This document shows, one piece after another, positions 12,591 through 15,772 of a stretch of 15,772 bases of DNA. A program made the position numbers and the translations under genes. The stretch's first letter is position 1. Each line of letters begins with the position of its first letter. The notes under the pieces are model-generated. The model did not search any database. It saw nothing but the letters and a program-made list of their open reading frames with translations, and was not told where the DNA came from. This DNA comes from Sulfitobacter sp. GTDB lineage: Bacteria; Pseudomonadota; Alphaproteobacteria; Rhodobacterales; Rhodobacteraceae. Location: contig JAGXHD010000034.1 of NCBI GenBank assembly GCA_024636395.1, positions 1-15,772 of the forward strand, written 5' to 3'.

Positions 12591-14225
12591 ATGGCACAGG
12601 GCATTTTGAGCGGTATTGCGTTAGGCGCGGTATTCAGTATCGGCGTGGCCGGTATCGTTTCCGTGGTTGTCCCGATGGAGTCGCGCAGTGGGGCCGATGT
12701 CAGCACCGCAGAGCCGGTCGGTCCCGCCCAACCGCCGGTTTTGCAGCCTTCTGAACCTCCCACGCCCGAGACGACGGCCCCGGCGGAGCAGCCTCAGGTA
12801 AGCTCGGACGCGCCCGTCAGCGAGGAATTGCCGACTGATCCTGCAATTGCTGCGCCGCAGGCTCCGGAAGTTGGAAATGCTCCAGACAGCCCGGTTCAGG
12901 CAGAAACGTCACGTCCCGCTGCCGTGACGCTCCCTCAGAGCGAAACGGCGGCGCTGGCTCCCGCCGCTGCACCTACACTGGCGCCGCCTGATACGGCACG
13001 ATCTGATGAAGGTCCAACGGAGCCCGTGCCCGTACCGCAGCCACAAGCCGGACGTGCGGCTGATCTGACAGAGCCGCGCCCGCTGCCCGAAGACGCGCGC
13101 GCGCGCGCGCGCGAAGATGATCCGGTTTTGCCAAATCCGCAGGCCCTCGCACCGATGATCCCCGATGACAGTCAGGATACCGCTATTGCACAGGAGGCGG
13201 CAGATCCGGTTACAACCGTGCCTGACGCACCGGAGCGCGCGCCAGCCGACACCGTGGTTTCAGAGGCTCCACCGGAAAGGGATGCGCCCTCTATCCTGAC
13301 ACCGACCGAGCCTGTGGCAGAGCGGGACTCAACCGAAGATGCGGAAAGCGGGGAGAGCGACCGTGCCGTTGCAAGCGTGCCGCGCCCCCGCGTATTGCCC
13401 GTTCCGGGCGCGGAAAGTGACCAGATCGGGACAGATGCACGCCCGCGGATCGGCCGCCCTGCAAGCACGATCATCGACCGTTCCGATGCGCCCGAAACCA
13501 CAGCAAGTACCGCGCCCGACCCGCTGACGCCCGCTGACGAGGCCGCACCCGTCCGCCGCTTTGCGCAGCCCTTCGAGAACTCCGAAGGCAAGCCGCTGAT
13601 GAGCATTGTTCTTATGGATACCGGTGTCGATCTGGATGCGACGGAAATCGGCCTGCCAGCCCTTGCTAGCTTTCCCTATCCCATAAGTTTTGCGGTCGAT
13701 ATGGGCTTGCCAGACGCAGCCGCGCGGATGCAGCGCTACCGTGCCGAAGGGTTTGACGTTCTGGCAATCGTGGATTTGCCGCCCGGTGCGCAACCCACGG
13801 ATGCCGAAGTTTCTCTGAGCGTCGCACTTGATACGCTCGACGAAGTCGTGGGAGTGCTGGAAGGCACGGGCGAGGGGCTGCAAGCCTCGCGCGAGGTCGC
13901 GGATCAGGTCACGGGAATTTTGAAAGCCAGCGGCCATGGCTTGGTCGCGCAAAGCCGCGGACTCAATTCCATGCCGAAGCTGGCAGTGAAGGAAGGCGTG
14001 CCTGCTGCCGCCGTTTTCCGGGATTTCGACAGCGAAGGGCAGGCCCCGCGCGTGATCCGCCGTTTTCTGGATCAGGCGGCGTTCAAGGCAGGGCAGGAGG
14101 GCGGCGTGATCATGCTGGGCCGCCTGCGCCCCGAGACAATCGAGGCGCTGCTCGTCTGGGGGCTTGCGGACCGTGCAGGCGCCGTGGCGTTGGCTCCCGT
14201 ATCGGCGGTACTGCTGGCGCAATAG
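12591..14225 (+). CDS. yibQ: Membrane-anchored divergent polysaccharide deacetylase family protein (YibQ/PF04748 type)
   Basis: The 544-residue protein starts at the ATG at 12591, which gives a clean N-terminal membrane segment (residues 4–28). Upstream in-frame codons from 12477 lack such sense. Residues 30–325 form a disordered Pro/Ala/Glu/Thr-rich linker. Residues 335–544 resemble the divergent polysaccharide deacetylase domain (MSIVLMDTGVDL at the first strand, then VLAIVDLPPGAQP, GLVAQSRGLNSM, AAVFRDFDSEG, VIRRFLDQAAFKA, GRLRPETIEALL). The motifs of the E. coli type that carry metal ligands (IDD, HLPM, NNHMG, GHPHP) are replaced, so catalysis is doubtful. The domain probably lies in the periplasm. 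A (CG)10 tract sits in the linker. The gene is divergent from trpG. As I recall, Rhodobacter sphaeroides also has yibQ between trpE and trpG. Function is unknown; a cell-envelope role is inferred. Confidence 0.85.
   Translation: MAQGILSGIALGAVFSIGVAGIVSVVVPMESRSGADVSTAEPVGPAQPPVLQPSEPPTPETTAPAEQPQVSSDAPVSEELPTDPAIAAPQAPEVGNAPDSPVQAETSRPAAVTLPQSETAALAPAAAPTLAPPDTARSDEGPTEPVPVPQPQAGRAADLTEPRPLPEDARARAREDDPVLPNPQALAPMIPDDSQDTAIAQEAADPVTTVPDAPERAPADTVVSEAPPERDAPSILTPTEPVAERDSTEDAESGESDRAVASVPRPRVLPVPGAESDQIGTDARPRIGRPASTIIDRSDAPETTASTAPDPLTPADEAAPVRRFAQPFENSEGKPLMSIVLMDTGVDLDATEIGLPALASFPYPISFAVDMGLPDAAARMQRYRAEGFDVLAIVDLPPGAQPTDAEVSLSVALDTLDEVVGVLEGTGEGLQASREVADQVTGILKASGHGLVAQSRGLNSMPKLAVKEGVPAAAVFRDFDSEGQAPRVIRRFLDQAAFKAGQEGGVIMLGRLRPETIEALLVWGLADRAGAVALAPVSAVLLAQ
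13094..13113. repeat. (CG)10 dinucleotide tract inside yibQ
   Basis: Ten uninterrupted CG units encode alternating Ala-Arg around residues 169–174 of the disordered linker. A gain or loss of one unit would shift the frame and remove the C-terminal domain. Alternating CG of this length can also adopt Z-DNA. Confidence 0.85.
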
Positions 14226-14512
14226 GCAATAGGTTCATTTTGGAAAACTTGTTCGCGAAATGCGGATTCAATGGGGCAAGCCTGAGGGAAGTCATCAACC
14301 TATGAACGCGTACGAGATAGACTTTCCGGATGCTGCGAAGGTCGCGTAATCAACCGGGCTGCACTTTGCCGAATTTTCGGAACGGCTTATGATCTCGCAG
14401 AAGATGAATTTTTTCAGACAATTAGCCGGGTATCCCGCCCGATTGCCCATGCCGTAATTTAGCCGTCATTGTCGTTTACCTTATTCTCCGAGAACGTGGA
14501 GAGAGTAGTGAT
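14226..14512. other. 287-bp intergenic stretch, nothing recognised
   Basis: Lies between two same-strand genes. It is noticeably less GC-rich than the flanking trp and yibQ genes. I found no clear terminator after yibQ, no convincing -35/-10 pair, no SOS box and no sizeable open frame; a 15-codon frame at 14302 has no support. Confidence 0.5.
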
Positions 14513-14962
14513 ATGCAAGACAAGACCATGGACAAACCTGCAACATTTGGATTGATTGGCTTCTTTCTGGGTGTTTTGAGCATCGTCATCATCCTGATCC
14601 AGCTTTCGGCTTTTTTTGAGCCGCAAGCCAAGAGTAGCGGCACAACAATAGGTGAGATTGCAGCCGAGATTAAGTTGTCTGCCGCGCGCGCATTTGCAGG
14701 CGAACCGGCTCCGGAACCTACGCCCATACCGAAAGACGGGAGAGAACTCATAACGATCGCGGCACTTTGTGTGGCGGGGATTGCGGTCGCACTCGGAGCG
14801 GTCGGATTGTACCGGAAAGAACCACACCAGCTTTCATATTTGGCGGTCGGAATCGGCATGTCGGCGTTCGTCATGCAATTTGTCTTTTGGATGGCTATCC
14901 TAATGTGTGGCTTCGTCTTGCTTGTCAGCATTGTCAAAAATATCGACAGTATTTTCGAGTGA
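14513..14962 (+). CDS. Small inner membrane protein, YidI-like
   Basis: The 149-residue protein has hydrophobic segments at about residues 12–34, 81–98, 107–123 and 126–141, so three to four membrane spans. Between the first and second lies a soluble loop containing FFEPQAKSSGTTIGEIAAEIK and a Pro-rich EPAPEPTPIP. The layout (FEP, then TTI-E-A-I, then LGAVGLYRKEP, then a late hydrophobic pair) resembles small proteins often labelled inner membrane protein YidI in this group; that is recall, not a search. The ATG at 14513 has GGAGAG about eight bases upstream; the ATG at 14528 is an alternative. No known function. It follows yibQ at 287 bp, so separate transcription is likely. Confidence 0.7.
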   Translation: MQDKTMDKPATFGLIGFFLGVLSIVIILIQLSAFFEPQAKSSGTTIGEIAAEIKLSAARAFAGEPAPEPTPIPKDGRELITIAALCVAGIAVALGAVGLYRKEPHQLSYLAVGIGMSAFVMQFVFWMAILMCGFVLLVSIVKNIDSIFE

Positions 14963-15127
14963 GCGCGTAAGAACGCCCAACTTCATCACAGTTTTGAAGG
15001 TTCCACGCCTGAGTTAAAAACCATCCTGTCTCTGATGTCAGCTTTCCCGCCATGGAGCGATGCAACATGTTCTAGGCTGGGCACGATGATCGCAGTCCAT
15101 TTCGACCGACTTTAAGCAGCAGGAAAG

Positions 15128-15772
15128 CTACCCGTTTCCGCCACCGTTAAACCGGGCCGCATCCTCCGCTGCGCGCCTGATCGCGCCGGATTTATGGACC
15201 GTTTCCATGTATTCGGCCTCCGGATCGCTATCATAGACGACGCCACCACCGGCTTGGATATAGAGCGTCTGGTCCTTGATCACGGCCGTGCGCAGGGCAA
15301 TGCACATGTCCATATCGCCGCCCGCACTGAAATACCCCACACCCCCGCCGTAAACGCCTCGTTTCTCCGGCTCAAGCTCGTCTATGATTTCCATTGCACG
15401 CACCTTGGGCGCGCCAGATACCGTGCCTGCGGGCATACCAGCAAAGAAAGCATCGAGCGCGTCACAGTCCTCGCGCAACTCTCCGACAACGTTCGAGACG
15501 ATGTGCATGACGTGGCTATATCGCTCAACGATAAATTCTTCTGTCGGGCGGACGGTGCCAATCTTGGAGACACGGCCTACATCATTACGCCCCAGATCGA
15601 AGAGCATCAAATGCTCGGCGAGCTCTTTTGGATCGGCCATCAGATCGGCCTCGAGCGCCCGGTCCTCCTCTGGGGTCTCACCGCGCGGCCTTGTGCCTGC
15701 GATCGGGCGGATGGTCACTTCCTGACCGAACACCCGCACGAGGATTTCGGGGGAGGCCCCCACCACATGGAA
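15128..15772 (-). CDS. trpE: Anthranilate synthase component I (3' part; 5' end outside window)
   Basis: Chorismate-binding enzyme that makes anthranilate with TrpG, the committed and normally feedback-inhibited step of tryptophan synthesis. The visible 214 residues are the C-terminal chorismate-binding domain, starting FHVVGASPEILVR at the right edge. Motifs are IRPIAGTRPRG, LMLFDLGRNDVGRVS, YSHVMHIVSNV, MPAGTVSGAPKVRAMEIID and the magnesium/chorismate region IQAGGGVVYDSDPEAEY, followed by TAG. TrpE is usually about 500 residues, so roughly the last 40% is seen. The N-terminal tryptophan-binding site is outside the window. It reads toward the YidI-like gene in a convergent arrangement with a 165-bp gap that shows no clear terminator. 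Confidence 0.97.
   Translation of the reverse strand, partial: FHVVGASPEILVRVFGQEVTIRPIAGTRPRGETPEEDRALEADLMADPKELAEHLMLFDLGRNDVGRVSKIGTVRPTEEFIVERYSHVMHIVSNVVGELREDCDALDAFFAGMPAGTVSGAPKVRAMEIIDELEPEKRGVYGGGVGYFSAGGDMDMCIALRTAVIKDQTLYIQAGGGVVYDSDPEAEYMETVHKSGAIRRAAEDAARFNGGGNG

Noticed and set aside
1..15772. Search for CRISPR arrays, insertion sequences, phage genes, tRNA genes, toxin–antitoxin pairs or a defence island
   Set aside because: No spaced direct repeats, transposase or integrase motifs, tRNA-like segments or paired small toxin/antitoxin genes were seen; the window is mostly conserved core genes.

Overview
The window looks like chromosomal core DNA of an alphaproteobacterium, most likely a member of the Rhodobacteraceae (Roseobacter group). 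I base this on the gene order gltA–gltX–comEC–lexA–moeA–moaC–trpC–trpD–trpG, a direct-repeat SOS box of the alphaproteobacterial type (GTTC-N7-GTTC) at lexA, a short ComEC without a metallo-beta-lactamase domain, and a yibQ-type gene between trpE and trpG. I cannot assign a genus from the sequence alone.

Layout. (1) 1–1931: the 3' end of a PaaG-type enoyl-CoA hydratase/isomerase on +, an unrecognised 104-residue gene on -, a small secreted or anchored RTX-like calcium-binding-repeat protein on -, and a 0.4 kb stretch holding possible regulatory sites and what looks like a decayed reading frame. This is the only accessory-looking part. (2) 1932–4751: citrate synthase (gltA) with a hairpin terminator, and glutamyl-tRNA synthetase (gltX), both on -. 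(3) 4880–6934: comEC on +, divergent from gltX and convergent on lexA with a 6-bp gap. (4) 6941–7692: lexA on -, with a GTG start and its own sigma70-like promoter whose -10 box lies inside the SOS box. (5) 7700–12410: six genes on -, in transcription order trpG, trpD, ung, trpC, moaC, moeA, each overlapping the next by 1–4 bases. They combine tryptophan synthesis, uracil-DNA repair and molybdenum cofactor synthesis. (6) 12591–14962: on +, a membrane-anchored divergent polysaccharide deacetylase (YibQ type) with a long disordered linker, and a small YidI-like inner membrane protein. (7) 15128–15772: the 3' part of trpE on -, running off the right edge.

How the genes work together. TrpE and TrpG form anthranilate synthase, and TrpD and TrpC carry out later steps of tryptophan synthesis. 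TrpE is cut off from trpGDC by two genes on the opposite strand. MoaC and MoeA act at the first and last stages of molybdopterin synthesis. LexA, Ung and ComEC all concern DNA damage or DNA uptake. GltA and GltX are housekeeping genes.

I do not see a CRISPR array, transposon, phage, toxin–antitoxin pair, defence island, tRNA or rRNA. The points most worth a second look are the RTX-like protein with stacked cysteines, the placement of ung inside the trp operon, the YibQ homologue that has lost the usual metal-ligand motifs and carries a (CG)10 tract, and CtrA-like sites upstream of the RTX gene and comEC.
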